Assembly: GCA_963978905.1 (NCBI GenBank)
Contig: OZ022260.1
Location: forward strand, 39,120,259 to 39,184,258
Length of the DNA: 64,000 nucleotides
Direction: 5' to 3'
Source: Trichostrongylus colubriformis
Lineage: Eukaryota; Nematoda; Chromadorea; Rhabditida; Trichostrongylidae
Made by a program: the position numbers and the translations under genes. Shown here piece after piece: positions 46,653 through 57,800 of this stretch (position 1 is the first letter of the stretch; every line of letters begins with the position of its first letter). A model generated the notes under the pieces. The model did no database searches. It was given only the letters and a program-made list of their open reading frames with translations, and was not told the origin of the DNA.

Positions 46653-46892
46653 GGGTGTGTGCAGATATGACAGCGAATCGCTTCGCGGCGTTTCACTCGC
46701 GGCGCCACTTGTACGACTCGCCGTATTGATCCCCCTTGGGAGCAAATCGAGCGTGACTGCGTCACGTCTGCGCTTCCACTCATGCCACATTGCCCCGCTT
46801 GAAGGCTGCCATGCCCCGCCACTGGCACTCGCACCCGCCGCGCCGCTCGCCGCGGGCGGCCACGCGATTCGCTGTCATATCTGCACACACCC
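46653..46892. mobile_element. Mutator-like MITE (F5) with 9-bp target duplication
   Basis: CATAACGGA lies directly outside both ends (46644-46652 and 46893-46901). The terminal inverted repeats (GGGTGTGTGCAGATATGACA and onward) are perfect for about 29 bp. A 9-bp duplication and long TIRs fit the Mutator/MULE superfamily. 240 bp, GC-rich interior, non-coding. The interior is shared with the nested element at 13159-13413. Confidence 0.85.
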
Positions 46893-46949
46893 CATAACGG
46901 AAGGCGTGCGCCACATGGTGTCGCGCGACAACGAGAGGCAGAGGACGGG

Positions 46950-47010
46950 GAGGGGATAGGTAGTAGCAAGTGGTGCACACCTACGGTCCGAAGATTCAAT
47001 CCCGTGTCGT
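46950..47010 (+). repeat. SINE-like fragment with B-box-like motif
   Basis: TAGTAGCAAGTGGTGC is followed about 30 nt later by AGATTCAATCCCG, a spacing like Pol III A and B boxes. It sits just right of the F5 target site. Weak evidence. Confidence 0.3.
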
Positions 47011-47689
47011 CGAGCTTTTGCGGCAAAACCATTATTTCTATACTAGCCGACCCATCAAACTCACCCTCCACCTTACGATGCACGTAAGTCAAAATGTCAT
47101 CAAGAATTTTATGTGACAGTTTTCCTATTCATCATTCCTTTCGATTCATTTTTCTTGAATTTTTGAAATCCAATAGAAATTTTATCTAACAATTTTTCCG
47201 AATCGTCATCCCTTCTGATTCAATCTTCCTGAATTTTTGAAATTCAATTGAAAATACTGGTTCCAGTAGAAAATGTTGCGCTGTTGCTGTTTAATTTCAT
47301 TTCTATCCTTCGCTTTACATGCAGTATTGCATGTCCATTAAGGATTAATGATCTTGTCAAACTAGTGAATAGTTTTTTTGTAAAACAAATTCAACGGCAT
47401 AAATCATGGAACTGCAGTTTGACTGTTGCTTCCAATTTTTCTTTTTTTTATATTCTTTTCAGCGAGAACAAAGCGGCCGTTCTCGCCTATATTTGTTCGC
47501 GGAAATGAGCTACTACGTTGAAAGTTTGAGCCTTTTTTTATGAAAATGCCCTGGTTTTGCAGCTTTTTAGAGCATGTTCAATATCGAGGATAATTTGCTT
47601 TTACCTATTGCACTGACTTCTAGCTGTATGGATGCGGCCGCAATGCGACCGCGTTAAAGTGTCAGAAATTCATGCGCGCGGTCGTGGTC

Positions 47690-47835
47690 GGCCTACTCCA
47701 TATGTGGCGGCTAGTCGAATTTCGCGGCGTCGCATCGGCAGCGCCGTCAGTACGATTTGACGCTGTCGTGTGGAATTCCGCTCAAAACGCAATGGACTAG
47801 TACCGTAGAGGATCTTCAAGGATTGCAAGTGGAAA
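47690..47835. repeat. Partial fold-back family F2, copy 2
   Basis: TTTCGCGGCGTCGCA, GCGCCGTCAGTACG, GGAATTCCGCTCAAAACGCA and AGTACCGTAGAGGATCTTCA match in order the right half of F2 at 10784-11057. The open frame 47670-48260 (minus) crosses it and is not a gene. Confidence 0.6.
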
Positions 47836-48602
47836 GCGTTGGAAGTTTGCTTCTGTTTGGTTGTTGCTGCTTCAACAGATTGAAAACTGGAAGTAACTCG
47901 CACTCTCGCGCCACTCACTGCGGGCAGTCGCGCGAAAATTCCACTAATCGCCACACACCCCACATCATACAGAATAAAGTATATGTATGTTACTACACCC
48001 GAATTGTAATCTATTGTAAACAATACCTTTTGAATTACTTCTAATCGAGCAATTGAAGCGCATAAACTGTCATGACATGAAAGCTCACCTATTGTTGCTG
48101 TGAGCTTACAGCTACAGCAGCACGGTATTCTGATGTACCTCTTCGTGCAAGTGGTTCTAACCTCTCGGCGAGCTTTAGACCCACCAGCTAACTCACAGTG
48201 ATCAGGAGGTGTGATTTGGCCTCTGTTGAATAATAAGACTAGGGTACCAGATACTGTCACTATGAAGAAAGAACGAATGGAAACGGTAGGAAATCCAAGA
48301 GATGGGATTCATGCCCTTCCTATTGCGTGTGTAGTTTAAGACGCACGGATTTCGACGTCAGGTTGCCACGCTGTAACAGCCTGTGTTCTTTATCCCTGTG
48401 TCGTTATTCAGACAACTTGCTCATGTAATTCCTATCCTTCGTACAAGTCTATTCCGCTGTATTCATGATTAGGTGATGGTACCATGACATGATACTTTGA
48501 AAAAGTGGATTTCCAAAGTGAGAGAATCCAATTTATAAAAGTCAAGTCAAATGGCAAACCCTTTTCTCATTTTAGCATTCATACAACTGACTACTCACTT
48601 TT
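47836..48602. other. No supported gene
   Basis: No coding or repeat structure recognised beyond the edges of F2 and the palindrome. Confidence 0.4.
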
Positions 48603-49290
48603 CAAAATATTGGGTAGTCTTAAAAGTCTTTTCGTATTTTCAAATACCGCTTTTTCCCTCCAAACTGCTTTCCAGCAATCTCTTCTGTACATACACATGT
48701 AGTACAAGTCCTCACGCATCTATAGGTATTATTGTCTTCCATCTCCCGGATAACCCTTTTCGGCAAAATGAACATATCAAGGTCAACCTCATTTTCAATA
48801 CAAAAATTATGAAAAATTTTTTCTTTGAATGGTGTTAGACAGGGAAAGGAAAAGGTGATAATCCGATGGAGCAAGATCAGGGCTATAAGGTGGATGGGGC
48901 AGCAATTTTTATCCAAGCTCGAGAATTTTTTGGCGAGTCGCTTTTTTCAATAGTGGGAAGAACTTGCCAAAAAATTGCCTCACCAAAAAATTCTCGAGCT
49001 TGGGTAAAATTGCTGCTTCATAGCCCTGATCCTGCTCCATCGGATTATCACCTTTTCCTTTCCTCGTCTAACGCCATTCAAAAAAATTGGAATTGAAAAT
49101 GAAGTGACTTTTGATATTTTTATTTTGCCGAAAAGGCTTATCCGGGAGATGGAAGACAACACTACCTATAGATACGTGCGGACTTGTACTACATATATGT
49201 GTACAGAAGAAATATTGTGGAAAGCAGTTTTCAGGGAAAAAGCGGTATTTAAAAATACGAAAAGACTTTTTAGACTACCCAATATCTCTG
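48603..49290. mobile_element. Large palindrome built from a mariner relic
   Basis: The left arm 48603-48934 is the reverse complement, with scattered mismatches, of the right arm 48981-49290, leaving a loop of about 46 nt. Matching blocks include ATATTGGGTAGTCT / AGACTACCCAATAT, GGTGATAATCCGATGGAGCA / TGCTCCATCGGATTATCACC and AAGCTCGAGAATTTTTTGG / CCAAAAAATTCTCGAGCTTG. The right arm on plus (and left arm on minus) encodes PAPSDYHLFLSS, a mariner third-aspartate region. It looks like a head-to-head duplication of one mariner fragment. Confidence 0.8.
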
Positions 49291-49879
49291 GAGAAAACTG
49301 TAACAGAGAACACTCTAAGAGAATGGGTATGGTCACAGTGTGATCTGGCGGTCCTGATGACCGATCAGCCGTCATTCTTCCATTACCCTCTGCATCATTG
49401 GAGGACGAGGCAACGACCAAGCCACTCCACTGTTCTTGCCCAGTCCACCGCAACGCTTCTACGCCCGTATCATATGTGCAACGGAGTAGTACGGCGAAGG
49501 TGATGTGAACCACACTGCGCGCTTTTCGACGCGAATAGCGCCACGTAGCATCTCATTGAACTCGCACCTGAACACGTCTTGTTGGGTTGACTTAACTTAC
49601 CCAAGCACCTTCTCGGCAGGGGAGAAAGTACAGGGTGCCTCAGTGGTATTCATGTAACTTGTAAAACAATCGATCCAAAGGTGGAGGACAGCACTAAAAG
49701 TGGATCCTATTAGTCAGTTATGTATGCTACGCCAATCAGAATCACTGCAGTCTAACTGATCCAAGGCGGCTGTTAAGTTGAACCAGCTATCTTTCCATAT
49801 ACAAATGATAGTTGTCCTTTAGCTGTTTCATACCAGCCATGCACCAAAAACGAAAAGAGATCGGTCACAGTGATTAGAA

Positions 49880-50065
49880 GTGGTGAAAATTGCGCCAATA
49901 GATTTTTCAAAAAAATCCTTCAAAGCATTATGTCAGTTCTCACAACAGTTGTCTTGCCGCTTGTGTGATCGTGTGCAACAACATATCATTGTTATCGCTG
50001 TAATAGTTTCCCTTATTCTTGCTGCCATGACTCACTCGATCATTAGCGGACAACTCGTTCTTTGA
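49880..50065 (+). other. Possible exon with a transmembrane segment
   Basis: Open frame ending TGA at 50063; acceptor-like TCTCACAACAG lies at about 49937-49947. The stretch QQHIIVIAVIVSLILAAMT reads as a single membrane helix preceded by a cysteine-containing polar region. A GTTCTT donor could precede the stop. No joining exon found and no family recognised. Confidence 0.22.
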
Positions 50066-50149
50066 ATTTCGCTTCAACGCGTTTGCCTAACTTAAGTTAT
50101 GCTTTTTCCTTAATTCCTAAACGCTGGGAACCTCCAGCAGAGCTTCCCT

Positions 50150-50300
50150 GGTGTAGGCCAGGATACTCGAATTTGGACCAGGTCGCCGAAGCTATGGTAA
50201 CGACTCCAGAGCAGCCAAGTACAGGAGGAGCTGAGCGCTTGTTGCGAGCGCTAGTGACCCAAATTGCGATGACCCAACTCGAATGTCCTGGCCTACACCT
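50150..50300. mobile_element. Fold-back element F11
   Basis: GGTGTAGGCCAGGATACTCG is mirrored by CGAATGTCCTGGCCTACACC, about 150 bp end to end. No second copy seen in the window. Confidence 0.7.
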
Positions 50301-50980
50301 CAGTTTTCACATTGGGAAACGTCAACGATCCAACTCATTACCATCTTTGCATCTGCACACTCTTATTGATGTGCTTCGTACTACCGAATACCGAATGATT
50401 CGCATTATCGAATGCACTATGTATGTGTCTGTCGTAATTTACCAGTAGGAGATGCCATTTTTCAGAAAATGTCAAAATTGTTCATTAACATCATTTTACT
50501 ATGCGGGTTATCGCTTGCACGACATGTACGACGATCAGCAGGAGAGGACACCACAGGTGGTTCACCTAATCATTAAGTCGATCACTAACCACCTAGGAAT
50601 ACCTTAACTCTGACAAGTTCTCATCAGAACTAAAACCCGTTTCTCCTCATCCTATCTTCGAGGTGTTCCCGCGAAAGCGGGTGCGTATCGGTTCAACCCA
50701 ATGCAACCAGGTTAATTTAGACTTTTGCGTGCAGGAAAAGAGGAGTCGGTTGCATTGGGTTAATTTAGACCGAATGAATTGACCTATTTCTATTAACAGT
50801 CTCGAAAAACTTCAGTAAGGCTCGATGCAACGCAACCGCACACCTCAGCTCCTCCTAACAGATCCCCCTAAAGAGCCAATTTCATCATCCAAAATTTTGA
50901 GAAACGTTAAGGTGCTACCACGCCTATATATTGTAAGTATTGATTTTCAATTTTTAAAGAATTATCTGACTGAATTCCAG

Positions 50981-52335
50981 CTGTCCCAGCCGTTTCAAAT
51001 GCTCCCACTGCACCGGATACAATTCTACCGGTTCAACATGTCCGAGAAGTGCAAAGCGGTTATTTGACAATGAAAGATTCACAGCTTGGTTCTGGATCAG
51101 AAGAAACGGAAGATCCCACGTCTGCTCCATGTGTACCACGTGAGTTAATAGTTGTCGAACTTCCAAGGCGTGGTAGTCCACCATTACTTGCGTTTGAATG
51201 GTCCTTCGTAATATTGGTATCAAATTGGAGCGCACGTATGGCACGCGGTTCGACAGCTCGCTTTACATAAAAGTTCAATGAGGAGTTTCTGAATTATGCG
51301 ACACTATTCAAGGCCTTCACCTAGCCCATTAGAGCATAAGAGAACCGGGGAAAAGCCACACCTCTGATTTTTATCCAGGTCGTGGAACCTGTGAGACTTC
51401 GGACGTATTATGTCCCGAGATTCCTGGACCAAACCTGGCATTGTCTGGTCGACACCGTAGGAATGAAAACTCTCATTGGTCTGGGCAGGATCCCATGCAC
51501 TGATTATGCAGGGCAATGACAGGCAGTATAGCCTTCGCCTGAAGGAGGGAGAGGATGTACAAACAGTTTTGGAGATTTTTCCTAAAGTCGTTTGTCAGTT
51601 TAGGAATCGAGTGGCGAAATTCCCGGTTTCAGGGCAGGTTATGGCTGAATATGTTCACACATTTTGTCCACGAGATTATGCGTGGTACAGGATAAAATAA
51701 ATTGTAAGGCGTGGAACTGCACACATGCTGTACCATAGGCCGCCTTTCTACTTCTCCCACTTTGCGCCGCAGGATACTTTACTCCTGCAATTTAGCATCT
51801 TCTTGGACATCCCTCCAAAGTTCCTGGAATCTCGAAGGAGAGGGAGACAAACTCTTGCATCCCCTCGTCATCCCACACTATTTCGGCTAGGGTGTAGACT
51901 GCGCATGGGAAATCGATGACAAATAACGGTCAGAAGTTGCTGTGGTAGCCGTGTCGGCGCAAGGTCTACTGTAACTGTGGTTGTGATCTGTACCACGCAT
52001 AGCCTTGTTCGCGCGCTTTCATTCTTAAGTTCCCACTAGCACAAGGATTCCTTCTTGTTCATTGTATGTTTCTAGGAAATTCACCCGAGGGTATTGCTCG
52101 ACTGTACATCATAGCCAAGCAAAAAGCTGAAGAAAGCAAAGCCACGACGGCACCACCAGCACCAGGTGCTGATCCATCAACGGATCCAGCCGCCAAGTTG
52201 TCAGCTGGCGATGAACTTCCGCCAGTTATCGACGGGCCCACGAAACCAGTTTTCAACGACACCACACCTTTCAATGGAATTGACGTTAGTGAAGTAATGG
52301 AATTACGTGTCGTAAAACCGCTTTGTGATTACTGA
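50981..52335 (+). CDS. Candidate gene: two joined exons, unidentified
   Basis: Exon 50981-51139 (acceptor GAATTCCAG, donor CCAC|GTGAGT) reads in one frame with APTAPDTILPVQHV and GSGSEETEDPTSAP. Its leftover C joins phase-correctly to exon 52076-52335 (acceptor TTTCTAG), which reads NSPEGIARLYIIAKQKAEES, a proline/alanine-rich stretch and NDTTPFNGIDVSE, then TGA at 52333. GAA|GTAATG at 52292 is an alternative donor. Composition is convincingly protein-like: acidic, with an A/P-rich linker. The 5' end is unknown. A good exon-like frame at 50825-50932 (donor ATT|GTAAGT) precedes it but is out of phase. No family recognised. Confidence 0.5.
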
Positions 52336-52553
52336 CTAATTTTGCTTTTTAATTGAATTTTTCCATTTTTCGTTTTTTTGCTCGCGCTGTGATTCATCGC
52401 TCATGTACATTTGAAACATACTTGTAGTGCTATGCACATTTTGACGTGACGGATCATTGGAATGAATGTTATCCGTTGTGCCACTGAACAACACACCCAA
52501 ATGAACGTTACTTGAAAACGGGGCAACTCGCACAAGCGGGGCGTAGCCTAGTA

Positions 52554-53430
52554 TTATATTGTACCAAAAGTCTTGTAGGATTTTTTTTTTGATGATCACT
52601 TTTTATTATTATTTCTTCCAACAAACAACAAATAGGCAGCAACGTATTTACCATCGTTATCAACAACACTCTGTCACCACATAGGTAGATCGTTGATACC
52701 TTCCTCCCAGAACTCCGGGTTCTGAGAGTCGAAAGAGTCAGCGATCGCCTTTGCAAGCAAGTCATAATCAACGAATTTTCTCTTGGCCAGGAAGGATTTC
52801 AGAGGAAGGAAAGGTGATAGTCAGAAGTAGCAATGTCTGGAGAGTGTGGCGGGTGGGGCAGGACATCCCAGCCGGGCTCCTGTAGCTTGGTCTGGGTACT
52901 CTCCGTGACGTGGGAGCGGGGGTCATCATGAAGTAGGGTGACCGCAGACCTCCTCCGGCGCTTCTCTCGGACGGCGAACTGCTGGAGCTTGTGAGTGCAT
53001 ACGGTAGCGGTGACTGTCTCGCCTTGTACCAGCACCTTTTTTGAAAGCATTCGTTCCGCGTCTCAAAGGTACACAGTCCTGAGCGTGGTTTGTCTTTCAT
53101 GTCAATCTCGCCGTTGCTGAAGCTGATGAGCCAGCGGCTTACGGTCTCGTAGCTCACACATCCCTTGCCCAATGCAACGTTGATAGAGTCGCACGCTTCC
53201 GTCGCTTTGGGGCCGCGATACAAATCACAGTAGATGACTCCGCATGTTTGGCAGGTATCGACTACGGGCATTGTGGCTCTCCTCACGGAATTTGGCGAGT
53301 CAATATATACTTCGCTAGAAAGCTTGGGGTACGTTCTACCTTACTTCTGAACCGCCCCGATCTGTCTTGAAGTAAACAAGAGTTATTGATGTTTTTGGAA
53401 AAACCCCTCAAGACTTTTGGTACAACCTAA
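52554..53430 (-). mobile_element. Second mariner element, internally deleted
   Basis: TA at 52552-52553 and 53431-53432. The TIRs TTATATTGTACCAAAAGTCT and the mirror of AGACTTTTGGTACAACCTAA differ from those of the element at 43072, so this is another mariner lineage. 877 bp against about 1.28 kb for an intact element. Confidence 0.85.
52596..53271 (-). pseudogene. Mariner transposase with deleted first catalytic block
   Basis: On the minus strand the ATG at 53271 opens the N-terminal domain (ATEACDSINVALG, VSRWLISFSNGEIDMKDKPR). Sequence then jumps to the second aspartate block (TLLHDDPRSH) in a shifted frame and the third (SPDIATSDYHL), ending near 52596. The region with the first catalytic Asp is missing, so about 400 bp has been lost. 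Confidence 0.85.
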
Positions 53431-53432
53431 TA

Positions 53433-54843
53433 GATGCGACTATTCCGTACATGGGCATTCTTGGTGGTTTGTCTCCCAAACCAGACCTACGACACAAAGC
53501 ACGGGAATCCTCAAAAAAGAGATCATATTTCGGGTTGAAAGGAAGAAGGTTGTAACGATGGTTATCTCATCGTTATTCTAGGGAACATTTTTCTCGGTAT
53601 ACCAACCACAAGACATCAATCATCCAGGAAGGTGGAGAGTGTATCAACAGTATGAACTCGAACAGATGGTTTCAACTCAAAATAAGAATTCGCTCATAAT
53701 CAAAATCTGGAAAAACCTACCAGAGAAGTCATACAAGTAATCTTACTGCATCTATAGCTTGTTAATAAAGAAGTGACAATCTCACCTCATTCGGGCACTT
53801 GCAGGTCATTTAAGACGGTCTGGTTACCGATCCCTGCTTGGTCTACGGCTTGGTTGGACACTAAGAACAGACTGAGGCAATTTTACCATATTTACATAGC
53901 CTGCAAGCATTCTCCTGCTTTATTCGAATCTTCTCACTCCTTTCGTAGACAGATACACTATGAACCACATACGTATCGATTGGACTAAAAACTACGCGCG
54001 AAAAACTTTGTTTCAAAGAAGGAGGCGCACAATACAATACAATCTAAAGCTAAAACTAACAGCCAAAAGGAACAGTGAATCGCTCCTAGAAAAAAAAAGT
54101 ACAGATAAAAAACAAATCAAATACACAAAAAATGCCTTGGGCGTTTACTTTGCTTAATACATCTAAAATATGCAAGTTTGGACTTCAGGTTGAATTAACC
54201 AATAAGCATAAAAATCATGGAAAACAAGTAAAAACAACAGGCGCCTAGGAAAAAAACCGGGACAGTCAGGAAGATATAGAAAGAGTGGAAGAGAGATTTA
54301 AAAACTGACATCTGACCATTTCACAGGGCGAGTCGATTCGGTAGATTAAAATGGGCACACAAACAATCTCTAGGGTACTGTAGAAAAACAACTTCAGAGA
54401 ACAGGATACTGTAGATTAGGTACTGGGACGAAATTGCATATCACGCTATTGTTACATAACGTCCTCTAGCTTATCGTATATGAGGTCTACAGCATTACTG
54501 CGCGTCTGGTCAAATATACGTGTTAAAAACGCGGGAAACCGCACACAACCGCACGCGCCGTAGGCTGCACCCCACAGAAACGGTTGGCTTCAATACTAAT
54601 TACATGTTCTCAGGCGCCTACAAAAATTATTCGCTACACGATACAATTAACCGGGTTCGACACACGGAATAATTATTAAAATACAGTTCGAATCATGCTC
54701 TTTGAAATATAAGCGTATTAGTTGTACCAGTATACGTCACATGCTATCGTCTACAATACTCATAACTCTTTCGTAGTCGATCAATAAATCAATGTATCGA
54801 ACTGAAGTAGTGCAGCTCAAACGAAATTCATCGCCTACCAATT
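53433..54843. other. No supported gene
   Basis: AT-rich spacer downstream of the zinc-finger gene stop. It probably contains that gene's 3' UTR; no clear AATAAA was located on the minus strand close to the stop. Confidence 0.4.
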
Positions 54844-57800
54844 CTATTGCAGGCCATTTAGCAAGCCTACTGCTGCTTGATGTAAATGACTTGTGGCAGA
54901 GTTAAAATGGTGCTGAGAAGATGATGATGGCGAAGTGAGAGGCGGTGGATTTTGACTGCTAATACTACTGCTACTCAACGCCAACAATGACGATACAGCA
55001 GTGTTAGTACAGGAGGAGGCAGAGATTTGGCCCAGTGCCAAGAGACTCAACTGGTTACCGCTAGAGAATGACGGCGATGATGTTGATGGCGGGGACTGAA
55101 GCTCGTGAGTCAGACCATTTGGTGATTGAAACTGAAAACGAAGCCTATCAGTCTTCATCAAGCGCATGGAAAAATTCTACGCGCTTCAAGGTTAAGGTGT
55201 TCTGATCCCCGGTTTTCTCAGAAGTATTTTTTCAGTGAGCACAAAAAAGATGCTGAGTAACATGATAGACCGTCGTCAGACTTTGCGATAATACGAGTTT
55301 ACGCGGGAAGGGAGGCGCTGATTAATGGTGAAGGCCTATAAATTCTTATCAAAGAGCAATTGAAAATCCAGCTCTCCGTAATCCTACCTCGTTCTGTAAT
55401 AGCTCCTGTTGCTGTTGTTGTTGCTGTTGGTGCTGCTGATTATGAGGGGATGATGCTGTGGATGCAGATTGTTGCTGACTAGATGGTGGAGTAGACATCT
55501 GGCCACTTTTGTTGTTCAAAGAATTCGTATGTGTCGCCTCATGACCGAGTTGTTGGGATCGTTGCCGGAAAGCTCGACCACAAAACTGACATGTAAATGG
55601 TTTCGCTCCTAAAATATGCCAATTCATGAAGTTACGGGATAAAAAGGATAAAGTTTTTGGCGTCAATCAATCCCATCCTGGGATGCGCCGCACATTCTAG
55701 TTCCATCCAGAATCGTGATGGCTGGTGAATGTGATGTGGCCTAAACAATGACTTGCTGTGGTCAGCCTATGAACAGGTCAGTGCTTTTATCCTCTCAGAC
55801 GAATCTAGTACCAATTTGCCGACCCCGGAGGGATGGAAGGCTTGGTGGGTCTGGGCGGGCGTTGATGCGGGATTTGATCCCCGCACCATAGAATGGGGTG
55901 TGCGCCACCTGTCACTACCCCACCTCCGCCCTCATGAAGTTACTACCATACTAATTACACATATGCCAGAAGCGCAGGTAAACCTGTCTACTTGTTTCTT
56001 TCACATTCATGGTGTTGACAATCAGTTACATTAGAAAGAAAAGGATTATGTACAAAAACAATAGTGAACAATCGATCAACTCTCCATAGCCTTCATATTG
56101 ATTCATATATAATCTGAAGGATAAAACGATAGTTTTTGGCGATCCTATTCTGAGACGCGACCCGCCTTCAGTTCCATTGAGAATCGTGAGAGCAGGTGAA
56201 TACTATTTGGCAATACAATGACTTGTGCGACCAGCCGATGTACCAGTCAGTGCTATCTTTTCGAACGAGTTCCGTACAAATTCACATGCCCTGAAGAGCT
56301 GGACAGCTAGGTTGGCCTAGGGGGCATAGAAGCGGGATCTAATCTCCGCATCATGAGAGTAGAATTGCGCGCCTCCTGTCACTACACCACCCCCGCCCCT
56401 GCATGTAAGGCCGCCGTCAAACTTTGCGATTTTGCAACTCTGCGATATGAATTCGATTCATCGCACTTTCGCACGCGATACTATGACCTTGAGATTGTGC
56501 AATGCCGCAAGTTCGCCTGCGAGAGTGCGATGCCGCAGAACTGCAAAATCGCAGTCTGACAGAGGCCTAATCCACATAAATTGTAATTATGGGGTTTCGG
56601 AGCTAATGACGTTGAACGAAACACAAGCAAGAAACAAAAAAAGGGAAAATTTGTAAAGCTCACCGGTATGGATTCGCTCATGTTGGTCGACATGACTCTT
56701 CTGTGTAAATCGCTTTGCACAAAATTGACATGCGTACGGTCGGTCGTTCGAGTGAATGCGAAGGTGTTGCTGCAAACCGCCTCGAGCCTGGAAGATTATA
56801 CCGCGTTGAAGAGCAACTTTGGCATCGAGACATTGCAAACAAGGCTGCAAGACGAAACCTCACACACACACTCTGCGTCAGCCGGAAGGAACACATTCCT
56901 AGGAACATCGGTGATAGAAGGGCATCAAAAATGGGTTGCCCCACCTTTTTGCTTGAAAAAATGCAGATGCCCTCGCCCTTCTCCTTATCCCACCGATGAC
57001 GATCCAGCACCTTCCACCTGATAAATGTGAAATATGCTTCAAGTGATGTGCATCGCCACAGTTTTCTTCCCTCCTCAGAAACAAAGCCCAATACAAAAAT
57101 AGAACGTAACTATGTGGACGGGTGATATTAAGCATTTAAAGACATTCCCTCAGCGTTAGACGCTTCACAGGCGCACGCGTCCGCCTACATTCCATTTCAG
57201 AGCGCCTGACAGGGCGTGGCCTACGGATTCGGGTGAGGGACTAGAGTGAGAATGCGTGGCGAGAGTGAGAGTGTGTGGCGGGGTGAAAGAGTTTGATACA
57301 CGCTCATCCAAGTCCGTAGGCCACGCCCTGTCAGGCGCTCCGAAATGGGCTATAAACTATTGTTCAGACTTCGCGATTCATGCGGAAAGGGTAAGATACG
57401 TATCGCTCAAGTTCATGATACGCCTGGGCCGCACGAGTCGCGCGAATCGTGCGATCGCCTGACCGATATGTATCTCTTTCCTTCCGCTCAAATCGCGCAA
57501 GTCGCGATTGCCTGAATCGCGAACTTTGAACAATACTTAGCGTATTGTGGACGAGTCCCTCCTCATGACTGCAGGCGGTAAAGTCGTGGTCCCGATATAC
57601 GCAAAACTGACGAGACACAAATCCATGCCCACAAACCTTAAAACGCTTCCCACACTGGGCACATTCGTGTCCACGCATCATTCGACAGTCTGCCATATGT
57701 GTATGCAACTGAAGCAGTTGTATGAAAAAGGTCAACTGAGATCAATCTGATGTACTAGCACGAACCGCATTCTGATCAGCCCATTTCTTCGGACAGAACT

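Noticed and set aside
47670..48260. 196-codon minus-strand frame
   Set aside because: Its C-terminal third is fold-back F2; the remainder has no exon signals or family resemblance.
53960..54157. Lysine-rich 65-codon frame
   Set aside because: AT-rich low-complexity sequence; lacks splice sites and family support.
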